Origin: Acanthaster planci
Lineage: Eukaryota > Echinodermata > Asteroidea > Valvatida > Acanthasteridae
Assembly (NCBI RefSeq): GCF_001949145.1
Contig: NW_019091488.1
Span: forward strand, 427,494 to 491,493
DNA length: 64,000 bases
Direction of reading: 5' to 3'
This document shows, piece after piece, positions 49,003 through 61,000 of this stretch. Below the pieces are notes generated by a model. That model was not told where the DNA came from. It made no database searches and saw only the letters and a list, made by a program, of their open reading frames with translations. The translations under genes and the position numbers were made by a program. The first letter of the stretch is position 1. Each line of letters opens with the position of its first letter.

Positions 49003-51745
49003 TTACTATTGTGAATCACCTGTATATTACGCATGACGTCTTCAATTTACCTCACCCCCTAATTGAGGGGTAGGGGTTACACTCTCTCCTTGTATGCCTA
49101 CAGTAAAAAAAAAATACACGGGCAACGACGTTTGGCAACCAGCAAAGTGCAAGTACTGCCCACATGTTAATTATATATAACAGGTTTTGCCCTCATGTGT
49201 CGGCACAGAACAAAGACGCAGTACACTGCCCTCTGTCGTTCGTGTATGGCGTCAACATTTACCGATTTGCGAATAAGTCAAAGAACGCCTTTAAAGTATA
49301 ACTTTTAAGTAGAGTGTTGAGTGTTTCTTTAATATTTGTTTCAACAAACTAAAGAAAGAGTCGAAATACAATTTAAAAAGAAAAATCGCCCACACTAAAG
49401 AGGAGAAATGCGCGCAATCACTTCCACAGTTGTCCCAATTCGCTGATGTCACTGGACGTGTTGAATCGTTCACGGCGCAGATGAGGTAATTTGAAGGATT
49501 GAAGAGAAAAGGTCAGCACGTGGGAGAGACTACTTGGCCACTGTTATTGCCCCTGCGCATTGATGGAGGCACTGGCACTGGATGATAGAGGGCCGTGCGT
49601 CAGATCATTAGGCTGAGTCACCGGTGACGGTTGCTCGACAATGAGGACACGGCCCGGTAATCTTCTTTGGGGTGATGCTGCGAGTGAGTCGTGTTTGTAC
49701 TTCATCGGCGGTGGCATATGGTAAAGTTCTGTTCAATCTGTCAGTCTCCCAATGTCGCTTCCGTTTTCAAAGCCGTCTGTCAGTCTTCCTGTAAGTGTGA
49801 AATTAGCGATAAATGGAAGTGACCACTTTCTGAGAGACAGTTGAAAGACCTGTAAATCCCAACGTTTGATCTGTGTCCTTTGGTCAGCAAAGTTAAGAAC
49901 GTAAGCGACAGGCCAAATTTGATTTTTTTAAATGTTTTTTTCCCTCTCGTTACTCAAACCGTAGTATGCAATAAGACTTACATCCTCGCAAATGTGACGG
50001 TCATTGTTACCGTGGCAGCATCGAGGCGCGGTTATTCCGCACGTCATCAAGTTTTTTTTTCAGTTTTTAGGGACGTTCAGTCTTACGAAAAGGGAAATTA
50101 GATTTTTTCTTCAATCTATTAAGTACAGATTACATTTGCTTAGAAACTATACATTTCCTAAGGTTAAGCCACGAGTGGTGTATCGAATACATGTTCACCT
50201 TATCGGTGCACCGCCCGGGGCGCGGTATTTTGACGAAGAAAACATCAAGTCATCAAGCGTACAGGCTGACAAACCTTCGGGCTTCAGACGTCTGTTATCA
50301 CAGAATACGTTAAATTAGATTTTCAGTTTTTTAATCGAATTGATATTTTATAGGCACCTCCATGCACGAGTCCCACCATAAGCATTGCCGTTGGTCATTC
50401 TTATATGTCGCTATTGCCTTCAAGAGTTTGGAAAATACTTCTTTTTACATATGGCTTAACTTATCTGTAGACTCAGCACAAGTCGGTACTGAGGTACTCT
50501 ACTGTACGCCGTCTGATGTTCATGTCATTGTTTCCAAGTGGCTTCATTATGCATGATACGTTATCGCTATTCTTGTAACCGGCCAAATGCATACTTCTCC
50601 AAAGAGTGTGTATAGATCCCGCTTTAAGTTAGTGTTTCATTCCAGCTAAGAGAAGGGGACCACTTATTAATGAGTTGGCCGAAGAGTCACGGCAGACAAA
50701 AAACCTGTATACCAACCGGCGACCACACCCTGAAGACCAACCACTCCGTGGGGAGTAGGTCCACTGCGTAGACAGGGCCAGCAAGCAACATGCCGCCCGC
50801 CGTATGCGTCCTAATGTGGAAGCCTAACTTATTTAAAAATAAAACAAAATCCCCTCCCAGGACCCACTGCCTACAGGCTCTCGTTATATCACCCCCCGTT
50901 GCGCTTTAATTATCACCGATCTCTTGCATCGCACGTAGGGGAAGAATCCTTTTGGTTCACCTTCAGGCTGATCATTGTTATTTTCTCAGCTCTTGCTGAA
51001 TTTTTCATCCGTTCCGGACATGCCTCACGCCGTTGTCAGCACCCTGGAGATGCAAACTCAATTTTGGAGAGTGTCCGGTCAACGACAGTGATGTCCCAAA
51101 GGGTTCATAGACCTATTCAACGCTTAAAGGGATTTTTTCCTCAATTTGCTCTATTTTCTTCTTTTTGCAAGTTTTTCTAATGGTTTCGCTCAGAAGGTGG
51201 TGAAGGATTCGGCCACAGAGAGCCGATGGCGCCTCATCTTCAGGCCATGCTGCCTTGTGAAGGACTGAATAGGCCTGAAGAATTTTCAGTTGTCAAATAT
51301 TTTGTCCCTGCATTACCAAATCTGTCCCACTGTCTGGTTCCCTTAGAGCCAGCAGATAAAATCAAGAATAAATGCCATCACCCTTGTAATATGATACGAA
51401 ACCGTCAGCTTTTCCTCTAAGGAACGAAATGTACCAAAGGGGTTCTAACGGCATTAGATTTTATTCAACAATTAATTAAAAAGTATCGCACAGTTTTTAG
51501 TATGGGGGTTATTATTTTGCAGGGAGACATTGGACCTGTTAAATGGAGACATGTCAATTCACCCGAAAGAGGCCCGTTTTTCAACTCTGTGGAGGTTTGA
51601 TAGGGGTCATGCAAGAAGATTTGCCAAGTTAAGTTTGGTTAGGTTCTTAATTGTCTTTTTTTATCAAGGCTGTCCAAGTTTGTTAACTTTTATTAAAGGT
51701 AGTTATTATCAGCATTATGAGCCCCAATTTGGACCCATAGAGGGC
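49003..51745. other. Gene-free stretch
   Basis: No gene or repeat could be supported. Confidence 0.45.
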
Positions 51746-51918
51746 ACAATTTTCCTAGCAACGGCGGATCCTTCGGTCTGGGAACTGCACTTTACTGGTT
51801 CACAACTTAATGACTGTGAAATGCACGTGTTGCAGGCGCGTCGTTACCTGCCAACGGTACAATCCCAACCAACATGGCTCTTTTAAACCGATGAGGGGTG
51901 CTTCTGCTCAAGAGGGAT
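51746..51918 (+). repeat. CCTAGCAACGGAGG repeat family, copy 1
   Basis: Ordered landmarks: TTTTCCTAGCAACGG, GAACTGCACTTTACTGGTTC, GTGAAATGCACG, CGTCGTTACC, ACATGGCTCTTTT, ACCGATGAGGGGTGCTTCTG and CTCAAG. The same order recurs in four other places between 56.3 and 59.8 kb. Confidence 0.85.
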
Positions 51919-52345
51919 CGCTACCTTGCACTCTCGTGGTAAAGCAACTCTTTTATTAAAACAATTGTAAACCCTCTGACGCTTACCTGCAAATGTTACA
52001 ACCGTTGTGACTGACAGTTGACAACATTCTCTTTGTTTATAGTCTCTATATCAGTTGAAAGAAGTCTCTTAAACAATTTGGGCAATTTATATTGGACAAG
52101 CAACTCCTCAGGCTTGAGGGTTTCAAGCATTACCTTTGTGTTCATACCAGAAATCCCTAACAGGATATAGATTCCGGACTTTGAGAGGTCCGCTCAAGGA
52201 ACCTGGTATTTCCTTGTCCTTTCACAAACTTTTGAGTCAACTCGGAAGAACCCAAGAATAAGATCACTGTCATGCTGGAAGGCACAGTGATACCCCGGAC
52301 GCAGTCTCTCAGCGGATTCCGTCCTAGTGCCCTTCTCAAGTCCTG

Positions 52346-52353
52346 TAGGCCTA
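52346..52353. repeat. TAGGCCTA within a 14-bp palindrome
   Basis: CTGTAGGCCTACAG (52343-52356) is a perfect palindrome around the octamer that recurs at 7355, 12379, 41071 and 62048. Confidence 0.7.
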
Positions 52354-52560
52354 CAGTGTACTTGCATCATAAGGATCCTGTAAACTCGTATGAACTGGTT
52401 TGGCATTCCCTCACCCTTCCCTCAGTACTCGCTCGAATGTCACTGCCTTGGCTAACCGCCACCTTCTTTCTCCCATCCAAACGGACCTCTTTGGCTTTTC
52501 CCGGGGCAAAAGTACGACTTCAGGGACGTCAATCTTTACCAGGCCATTTATACCCTTTAC

Positions 52561-52677
52561 ACTGTAAAAACAAAAACACGTTTATCGGGAGGTAGCATTT
52601 TCTGAAACACGTTTATTTCCAAAAAGGCGTTTAATTTTAAACGGTTACATGTTTTGATGAGCGTTGGTTTTTACAGT
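52561..52677. mobile_element. 117-bp MITE with ACTGTAAAAAC ends
   Basis: The left end ACTGTAAAAACAAAAAC is mirrored by the right end, which in inverse reads ACTGTAAAAACCAACGC. Inside, AACACGTTTA occurs at 52575 and 52606, with a variant AAGGCGTTTA at 52624. ACTGTAAAAA ends are a common MITE theme in animal genomes. No target-site duplication is clear. Confidence 0.65.
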
Positions 52678-55335
52678 ATTGGAATATCCAGAGAAATTTA
52701 TGGGTGTTTTTTTTTTTTCATTTCTGAGAAATTTCTTGTGAATTAGAGAATAGCCCAGGAATATTCCTTTAGTTTCACGAACATGAAAACGCAAGAAAAC
52801 TTTATTCCAGTCTCAATGCTCTGAAGTTTACAAAGCATTTCAACGAGAAAACTGTTGTTGAGAAAGAACCACGGCGCTTAACATCAGTGCAGACCACGCC
52901 ATGGCAAACTTGCTTTCCTGGCCACTTTCAGTTTCTTTTGGGTAGGTATTATGGGAAACATATTATTTCTGACCTCAACTCTATACGTCTACAGGGCGTA
53001 AAAAATTGTCCTTTTATCGGTCTGTCTTATCAAAAGTGCTCATGAGATTGTGTCCCCGTTATCAATCCATTCTAGATCCAGTTGGGCCCGCGGACAGTTT
53101 TCAGCGCAACACTCTTAGGAGTACTGTTTCGGGGTAGTCACCCGTAAGAAATGTAAAATGAAACACTTGCGTCACTGAAGGCATGAAAGAGGTTTAAGAA
53201 TAGCAGAATAAGTATGAACAGTCTGTATGCCATGCTAGGCTGCAGTCGCCGTTTAATGAAAACACGAAGTGGTTCTATGATATACTTGCTTACACATTCT
53301 GGGAGTAAAGACTCGGAATTTATGGGCGGTTTACACAAGCTGACCGCGACTCGAATGCCCATACACCACCGTACTCAAAATAAGAGGTAAACTCTCCGGC
53401 GTGATGTGAAGGGCTCTCCGTAAACTCGAGCGGCCGAATCCAGCCAATCGGTGGGGTTGTTCAGGGGCTCTTGGGCGCCCACGAATCTCGCATCAAGTGC
53501 GTCGCCTTTATTAAATTTCTCGAGTGATGCCGCAAAAGCGGCCGGGAGGACGGAGTTTATTTTGGATAATTTCTTTAATTTCTTGGCTACTCCAAAGTGT
53601 CACTCTGAACTCAGCACCACTCAGTCACCAAAAAAAAACAAAAAAAAAACGAAAAGACGGGGGGGGGAACTAGGTGAACAACTTTTAAATCCATCAAGGA
53701 AGGGGTTAGAATTACTTCGGATTGTGTGCGTGCGCATGTACGAGAGGATATGACAGGGGTCTGTTCCTGTCGACTGCTGCATGGATATAAATTGGCTTTC
53801 ATCTCGCAGGAGAGAGTCGCAAGACCTCTTTTCAGGTGTTTTCTTCGGGACGAAATACGATTAATCTTGGCTACAATTAATCATCGTCTCTTGCTCGTTT
53901 CATGGTTGACACAAATTCAAGGTTATAAAGAACAACGCCTGGCAACAGTGCTGCGATGGTGTATTTATCTGCCAAGGTGGAGAGAGATTTCTCGTTCGGT
54001 AATTGGAGTATTCCTCGTGTTTAACTGGAAAGTACGTTGCATTTGTCCAATGACCGAAGCGTAAATTGCTTGCGACTTGTGTATTTAGACTTGACAAAGT
54101 GGACGAGGATTGAGGAGCATCTGTTAATGTGGGCCAATTTTTTTCAGTGGGCAGTCTTTTTATGCAGACGTTTTTTCTTCAGAGGAGACATTGGTTAACA
54201 TCAGGTTAAAGTGGAGCTGCAATGAATTTTTCTTGGACACAACTTTTCTGCATCTTGGTATTCTTTTTCATTGTATGAAAACTCTATCACATTCTTAATT
54301 GGTTAAATGAAATGCATTGAAAAGTGCACTTTTTTAACACTTAAATGATTATATATGCTTTCCTGGATAACGGAGGGCGCTGTTGCTTTGATGTCACCCA
54401 GAGAAGACATGGTTCGGTGGATAGGTTTTACAGTTCAAATTGTTAATCCAGAATTTACTTAATGAAATTATTTCTGAGAAAGGGATTGATGCTTGCTTAC
54501 TACTATGTATGTTAACAACCATGTATCGGCAAAAAAAGAAAAAACACTATTTCAGTAAAATATACAAAAATGCAGGATATTTTTTTGTGCACTAACAATG
54601 TACATTGAGGCTGTCTCCCTGAGATAACTTCATATTTTTGCTCATTAATATGGAAATTGCCATTAGCATAAAAACCAAAAAGGTCACAACTAACCCTTGG
54701 AATACTGAAACAAAAGTTGGAAAAATAAGGTTAACTGAGACACAAAGACAGATAATGACAGTTTGCATTTAAGAAAATGATTGCAGCTACCCTTTAAGCG
54801 ATACGCTGCAGATTGGTGAATTCAACACATCTACCAAGTTCACAACTGTGTAGATTATAAGAGTAATAAAGTAACACCAAATTAGAACCACAATTTGTGC
54901 AGATATCGGATTTGAAAATCGAAAAGATTAAAACAATATCTTAAGAGGAAACAGGTTTTGTGCATTTTGGTTTGTTAAATTCTTGTTAACGATTCATGTC
55001 TTTCAGCTAGTGCCGCACCCCGAATTCTTTATTACTTCATTAAAGGGGTTCCGTTGGCACAATACCCTGTGATGAATTCTTTCAGTGCAACATCCAGCGT
55101 CCGCTCGGGCTATACGTTTTGTCGGTGATATCATCAGGGCTAATATCCACGACACTGGCCTTCTATATGTTGAGACACTCGAGATTAGTTGACATAGGTA
55201 CATGGACGCTCGAAATCTTTGCTTTCGGCAAATCTATCAATAAGCACGAAGAGAGGCCCCTGAGCCACCCAGGATGCACCACGACTACCTCAGTTCATTT
55301 GAATAACTGAATCAATCTAATGGTCGGAAATCTCT
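52678..55335. other. Gene-free stretch
   Basis: No gene was recognised. A 112-codon frame at 53726-54064 has no recognisable content. The word TCCCTGAGA at 54616 was considered as a miR-125 start and set aside. Confidence 0.45.
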
Positions 55336-55361
55336 AAAAAAAAAAAAAAAAAAAAAAAAAA
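55336..55361 (+). repeat. Poly(A) run of 26
   Basis: Uninterrupted A26 in unique sequence. No retroposon body was recognised. Confidence 0.95.
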
Positions 55362-56310
55362 GCACTGTCGTCTTATTATAGTCTGGTTGCCAGCCGACAT
55401 CGTCGATTTTTAGATATTGTCCTTAATGTTGAGATTTGTCTACAATGCATAAATTGGCTTTCTTTTCCGCTTTATGTGCCACACGGTTCTGATAATTGAA
55501 ATGTGAAATCCGGGAACCAGGCTACTGTATTTAATTGCGTAAATATACGAGCTTATACAACCAAATATTATCGAGATACTTAGGGCCTAATCCTTATAGG
55601 TTACGTTTGATTCCTTTTTCTACTGTGGCATCCGTCATTTGGAATTGTAAAGTCAAATTTCTATGTAAAGAAAACATTCGTAAAAGCATGGTGTAAGTAA
55701 GGCGCTCAAGTTTACACAAGGACGCATCTTGAGGTAAACCTTAAAGCCCCAAGGCCAACAGGCTTTGCAGAAAATCGTAATAACGTCTTCAAAGCGTTTC
55801 CCCTTAATTGCTAGGATATCATGTTCCTTCATGACCCTCAGGGAAGACATGGAAGTAGATCGAACATGCGATACGTGTTGTTCGATGATTGAGGCGTATT
55901 TAGAATGCCTCTCATGCAGTAATTGCCGTGCGGGGTGCAATCGTGAGGGGCGGACGGCAATAGTGGACGGCCGGCAGATCCAGCCTAGCTGATCACCGAG
56001 TCAACGGGCTGCAACCAGCGGTTGACTGCATGCATGCACCGCAATTAAAGCACTTACGGCCCCATCCAGAAAACTCATTAGTTTCTAGTCTTGCTACGAG
56101 GCTCTGTGGTCACGGATAACGTCTTGGCTACCTTCGGACGTGCCTTGCTGACCAATTTACACACTGCTGAGGTATTTATTATATGCGAAAGTAAGACAGA
56201 TTGCAAGCTTACGTTCTGGTAGTGATAAACTACCAATCCAAAATTAGCCGAGTGTTTATGGAAAAAATACCTCAAAAGAGACCCCAAAATAGCCGTGTGA
56301 GTCCTGAGAT

Positions 56311-56480
56311 GCAATTTTCCTAGCAACGGAGGCGCCTTTGGTCGGAACTGCACTTCGCTGGTTCACAAACGACTATGAAATGCACGCATTACGTACAACC
56401 GCGTCGCTACCAGCAAAATGAACACTCCCGACTAACGTGGCTCTTTTCAACTGATGAGGGGGTGCTTCTGCTCAAAGCGG
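56311..56480 (+). repeat. CCTAGCAACGGAGG repeat family, copy 2
   Basis: Close to the family consensus: TTTTCCTAGCAACGGAGGC, GGAACTGCACTTCGCTGG, ACGACTATGAAATGCACGC, GCGTCGCTACCAGCAAAATG, ACACTCCCGACTAAC and TGATGAGGGGGTGCTTCTGC. It is the best reference copy. Confidence 0.85.
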
Positions 56481-57527
56481 ACTAGTAGCTATAGATTTTC
56501 TTTTGTCACGTCGAAATCTCTTCTTCCAGACATGGGGAGCTTAGACAGTCACAGTATTTAAGTTCAGTATTAAAGTGTGTGTCTTTCTATCGATGGCATT
56601 CTTTGCCTGAGGAAACTCTGGAACTGCTCTTCGACTTATCCGGATACTGTCTTATTTTGTATCTTAGGGTGACGAAATCTTACAAGCAACATGTCGACAA
56701 CCTAAGGGGACTGATAATGGGATGATGACTTTGGGAAAGTGGATATGGACTGTGCGATGATTTCTCACACAATGGAGATACCTTGAAAGTAACTTCTAAT
56801 TACCTCAGAAAGTCGACACACCAGTCTCATGAAACCGTCATCAAAATGTTGCCATCTTGAGATAACATATTAAGGTGAAGTCCAGAGCTCTGTATTTGGC
56901 AAACCTAGTATAATAAAACAATTTCAATTCAACCTCAATGCACACTGAGAAATGAAACTCTTGTCATCGGATGAAGTTTTAGCAGACAATTTGCAAACTT
57001 CATACTGAATGTGCGTTGTGTTGGGGCTGGCTTTTTTTTTTTAGGAAACTCACTGTTACCAGTGAAAGAACTAGATACACCAAAACAATCGTTGATACAC
57101 GTCAGAGGCTGTATACCCGTTTCTTTGGCTTGGCGTCTTGAGCCGAGTCTAATCAGTTCCAGTCGTCTGAGTGCTTCCTCGTGTTCCGTATCGTCAGCAT
57201 GCAATTCGCCGTAAAATCATCGCAGCGCGAAGTCGAGAATGTCGTTATTGCAAGCTGCGCAGCGGGGATTAAAAAACAGCAGCCTTGAGCGCGGAGACCG
57301 AATGTGTAAATGAAATCACGGGCTCGCCATCAAAATAAGAACCCCGTCGATCTTTACCCGAAGAGATAACATTCCCGTAATACCCTGTGATAGGAAATGA
57401 ATCTGCTACCCAGCCGAGGAAACCAAATCCGTCTCGTTAATGACACTTTCCCTATACAAGAATTGTAATCACGAACTGGTTGAGATGGTTTTACGTTACT
57501 CTAAGAACAAATGCAAGGGGTGCAGGG
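56481..57527. other. Gene-free stretch
   Basis: No gene was recognised. A CpG-richer patch lies at about 57120-57330. Confidence 0.45.
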
Positions 57528-57760
57528 GGCCAAATAGTTGAGGTTTGTGGCTCCTGATAGCAGGATCAGGGGGTTCGAATCAAGCTGCTGGCCATGAGTT
57601 GTGGCAAGCCATTAACCCGTTTGCCTTTTTCTAAAATGGTAGCGGCATATTATTCAGGGACCAACCCGGCATACTCCATTTAGGGAGGAATAGCCGAGGA
57701 AACCGGAGATAAGGAATGGCCTCATGAGCCTGATGGCATGGAGCAGACTTGCTTAATTCA
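57528..57760 (+). mobile_element. tRNA-derived SINE-like element (second family)
   Basis: An A-box-like GGCCAAATAGTTGAGG (57528-57543) is followed 43 bp later by a strong B box GGGTTCGAATC (57571-57581), the spacing of an internal Pol III promoter. The downstream body does not match the SINE at 19.2 and 47.6 kb. The 3' boundary is uncertain. Confidence 0.45.
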
Positions 57761-58394
57761 CTCTTCGGAGGGTTAATTGTAGAACACTCCCATCTAAAAT
57801 CCATTAGCAGTGATGTGTGCTGTTTGGAGGGGGAAATGCACCTCCGTGACGCCGAAAGAAGACAACAGCAAAAACAATGGAAAAAAGGCCCAAAACTGCT
57901 TCCAAAGCCAGTTGCACACCGTTGATGTCGCTACCTCACGTCTGTGTAATCTTGGGGTTTAATTACTGTTAAATTACTTATTTCCCTGCAGTAACTCAAG
58001 CTGTCTGACATACATCTGAGGACGAAAAGTGGCCAGTGCTTTTCTGCCTTTCAAGGGCCATGAACGGGGTCGTGAACTTCAGGTTACCACCAATTCCTTT
58101 CTGGGGGATTGAAGACGTATAAACCAATAATTAGAGTCCACCCTATTTATTGTAATGAAAGATTCACGTGTTTTCTGTGGTCCAAGCAAGTGTGTGTGTA
58201 TATTGAATAATAGCTGTAAAACTGTATTTCCTTTGAAATGCTGCTTTCTAAACCTCAAAGGGACACTGATACTGCCGTATGGGATTGGTCCGCAGAAAGC
58301 TTGGTTAAGTATTGGTTTCTGTGTCTTCACTCCCCAGAACGGAAATGGTCGTAGCCTACAGATTCATACCCCATTCACTGCCCATTGAGGCCGG

Positions 58395-58746
58395 AAAAGC
58401 AGCTGGCCAGTTTTCGGCCACCTGTGCAAAATCTGCTTCTCCGTTATCTCAAAAGCATAAAAGTTGAATTCACGTTCACGTTCAATTTATGTGCATTTTA
58501 CTTTCCTGCTTTTTGACAGGTAAGAAGCAGATGGCCACTTTGTGGCCGCCAGCAAAATGAGGACAAGTAAAGCTGCCTTTGTAGTAGCGGAGGAGTGGAA
58601 AATACATTAAAATAAAATGTTCATTTTGCTTTTAAGGTATCAGAATAGTAGAAAGGTCGAATATTGCATATTCATACATATTCATAAAAACATAAAATCC
58701 AGCTTTTCTTCTATTCTGGTAAAAGCAGAAAAGCAGATGGCCACTT
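58395..58746 (+). repeat. AAGCAGATGGCCACTT word repeated
   Basis: The 16-mer AAGCAGATGGCCACTT occurs exactly at 58525-58540 and 58731-58746, 206 bp apart. A variant AAGCAGCTGGCCAGTT lies at 58397-58412. Flanks are not obviously shared. Confidence 0.5.
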
Positions 58747-59005
58747 CCATAGACCTTGGCCTTGTAACCTTTGCGTGATGGCCCGGAAGGCATGAACATA
58801 TAGGGCGCATGACTCCGTGCACAACTATAGGGACATGGGTGGTCGGGAGTCCATATATCAACCCCAAAAAACCGGATATCATGTTGCAGTTGTACACAAT
58901 TGTGTAACACTGTGTGGCTTTACAGAGTAACTCATATCTAGGCAATACGCCATACTATTGCCGTGCCAAACTTAGTTCACTAGTGTGGCAATGAGAATGG
59001 AAGGC

Positions 59006-59150
59006 TCACACTTCTTAGCAATGGAGGCTCCTATGGCCGAAACTGAACTTTCGCTGGTTCACGAACGACTTTGAAATGAACGCGTCACGTTTGCCTCGCT
59101 ACCAACATGCCTCTTTTCAACCGAAGAAGCGGTGCTTCTGCTCTAGGCGG
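59006..59150 (+). repeat. CCTAGCAACGGAGG repeat family, copy 3
   Basis: A more diverged plus-strand copy (CTTAGCAATGGAGGC, TTTCGCTGGTTCACGAACGAC, CCTCGCTACCAACATG, TCTTTTCAACCGAAGAAG, GGTGCTTCTGCTC). It faces copy 4, forming an inverted pair about 180 bp apart. Confidence 0.8.
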
Positions 59151-59330
59151 ATAGCATGACAGCAGTAGCGCGGTGGTTGCGCCAAACGCCAAACTTAATA
59201 GAGCAGAGTCGCTCCACTGACTTTCCGGAACACCGATAGCGCGGCACGACCTGTCGAGATAAAATTGGCTGCCCGTTCCACATGCAATTTTGACGAGCCG
59301 AATAGGCGACAAAAGCTGTGCTGTTGCCGT

Positions 59331-59489
59331 GCAGAAGCACCCCCTCATTGGTTGATTTAAGAACCACCAGTCGGGAGTGCTTATTTTGTTGGTAGCGATG
59401 CGACCGTAAGGCGTGCATTTCATAGTCGTTTGTGAACCGGCGGAGTCCGGTTCCGACCTGAGAAGCCTCCGTTACCTAGAAAATTGAGC
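59331..59489 (-). repeat. CCTAGCAACGGAGG repeat family, copy 4
   Basis: Minus-strand copy: GCAGAAGCACCCCCTCAT, TTTGTTGGTAGCGATGCGACC, GTGCATTTCATAGTCGTTTG, AGCCTCCGTTACCTAGAAAA. The similarity with copy 5 continues about 30 bp past the unit end through TTGGTC and GCTCGAG. Confidence 0.85.
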
Positions 59490-59649
59490 CTTCTTTTGGT
59501 CCAGCTCGAGACACATAGCACAGCGTGTAGCCTTGGCCTCAACAAAATGGTACTATGCTACGCTGTGTCACGCTTAAAAGAGGCGTGTTTATACCCAAAG
59601 CAACGCATGATTGGACTCTCGCTGCTCGCTTAACTTCACTACCCGCCTT

Positions 59650-59790
59650 GAGCAGAAGCACCCCGGCCCTCATCGATTGAAAAGAGGCATGTTGGTGGGG
59701 AGTGTTCACTTTGTTGGTAGCGATGCGACCGTTTGTGAACCAGCGAAATGCAGTTTCCACCAAAGGAGCCTCCGTTGCTAGGAGAATTGC
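59650..59790 (-). repeat. CCTAGCAACGGAGG repeat family, copy 5
   Basis: Minus-strand copy: AGCAGAAGCACC, CTCATCGATTGAAAAGAGGC, TTTGTTGGTAGCGATGCGACC, GTTTGTGAACCAGCGAAATG, AGCCTCCGTTGCTAGG. It lacks the ~20 bp between GCGACC and GTTTGTG that copy 4 has. Confidence 0.85.
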
Positions 59791-60050
59791 GTCAGGCTGT
59801 TGGTCATGCTCGAGGCTCACTGCAGTTGCGATGTCTTTCTGTCTCTCCTTTTTTTCAGAGAGAACTGGGTATATTTTTGTGAAATAAGCCTATCTCACTT
59901 TGACATATCAGTGAAGTTCATTTTTACTTCATTCGTTAAAATTAAACTGTTGTTTTTTTTTCACTTAACCTTGTGTTGCATCTCCAACGGCCACTGGATT
60001 GGCCGTCGCAAGGTGTAAATTAAAGAGGAATGGGAGACTGTAAAGATGAA

Positions 60051-60125
60051 AACAAATGGACACTAGTTGATGAGTTTGGTGTGGTGGTCAATGTTCAGTC
60101 AACAAAGGCTTGGATCAGAATGACC
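60051..60125 (+). repeat. ~75-bp direct repeat, copy A
   Basis: Shares AATGGACACTAGTTGA, GAGTTTGGTGTGGTGGTCA, then TTCAGTCAACAAAG and CTTGGATCAGAA with 60911-61000, same orientation, 860 bp apart. Confidence 0.8.
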
Positions 60126-60910
60126 CATACAAAAATACCAATCAGTATTACAAACATAACAAGCTGGACTGAAAACCATTTCACTCCGGTTAACTGGATC
60201 AATTGATCAGATGAATGTGCCTAATCTCTGTTCACTAAAGCGTATACACATTTAACGCCCTAAAGTCCATCTTGCCTTAGGTTAAACACTCTAACTACAC
60301 AAGACTCGAAAATTGATTCTGGTAGCGATAAAATTATCGATTATTACCTTATAGTGTATTACCTTATAGTTTATAAATATAAATAACGGCATTCTTCATA
60401 AACTTGAGGAACAATATCCAAAAGTCAAACAGTACTGTCTAAACTAGTGTCCAGGAATCTAACATAAACATATGCATATTGCCAGAAACAAAGTTGATAT
60501 CTAGAGAAAATTAGGACTGGCTCTGGGTGGGCAGTATGGCCGACAACGTATCGCACTACAAAATACTGATAGTCAGGGCAACTAAACGCAGTACCAGTCC
60601 AGTGAAAAAGTTCTTGTCCTGTGTCAAAGTAATTAAGAATGTGGTAATAATTATTACATGTACTTATATTTACATGATGAATTAAGTAACATTTCCAACT
60701 GGCAAAGTTCAGTAAAGTCTAGGGGAACAAAGTTATTTGTCCTTATAATCTTACACGCTCTAGCCATGTGCTTCCCTAAAGACAGAGGATAAACTTACAC
60801 GACTTTAACATCACTTTTAAATATCTTTACATTCTAGTTAAAAGTAGCACATGTTCCCTGTCTCCAATTCCATGATCTTTCATTAAGATATCTTAATTGG
60901 TAAAAGCAAA

Positions 60911-61000
60911 CAGAAAATGGACACTAGTTGAGTTTGGTGTGGTGGTCAGTGTTTATTCCTCCGTGGTTCAGTCATCAAAGACTTGGATCAGAACGACTTA
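60911..61000 (+). repeat. ~75-bp direct repeat, copy B
   Basis: Second copy, with a ~17-bp insertion (TTATTCCTCCGTGG region) relative to copy A. The repeats could bracket an 860-bp insertion or be parts of a longer tandem unit. Confidence 0.8.

Noticed and set aside
54616-54640. TCCCTGAGATAACTT as a miR-125 relative, partner of the let-7 word
   Set aside because: Three central bases are missing relative to miR-125 and there is no complementary arm nearby. It is also 9 kb from the let-7 word.
60346-60376. ATTACCTTATAGT doublet
   Set aside because: A simple short tandem duplication, not informative.
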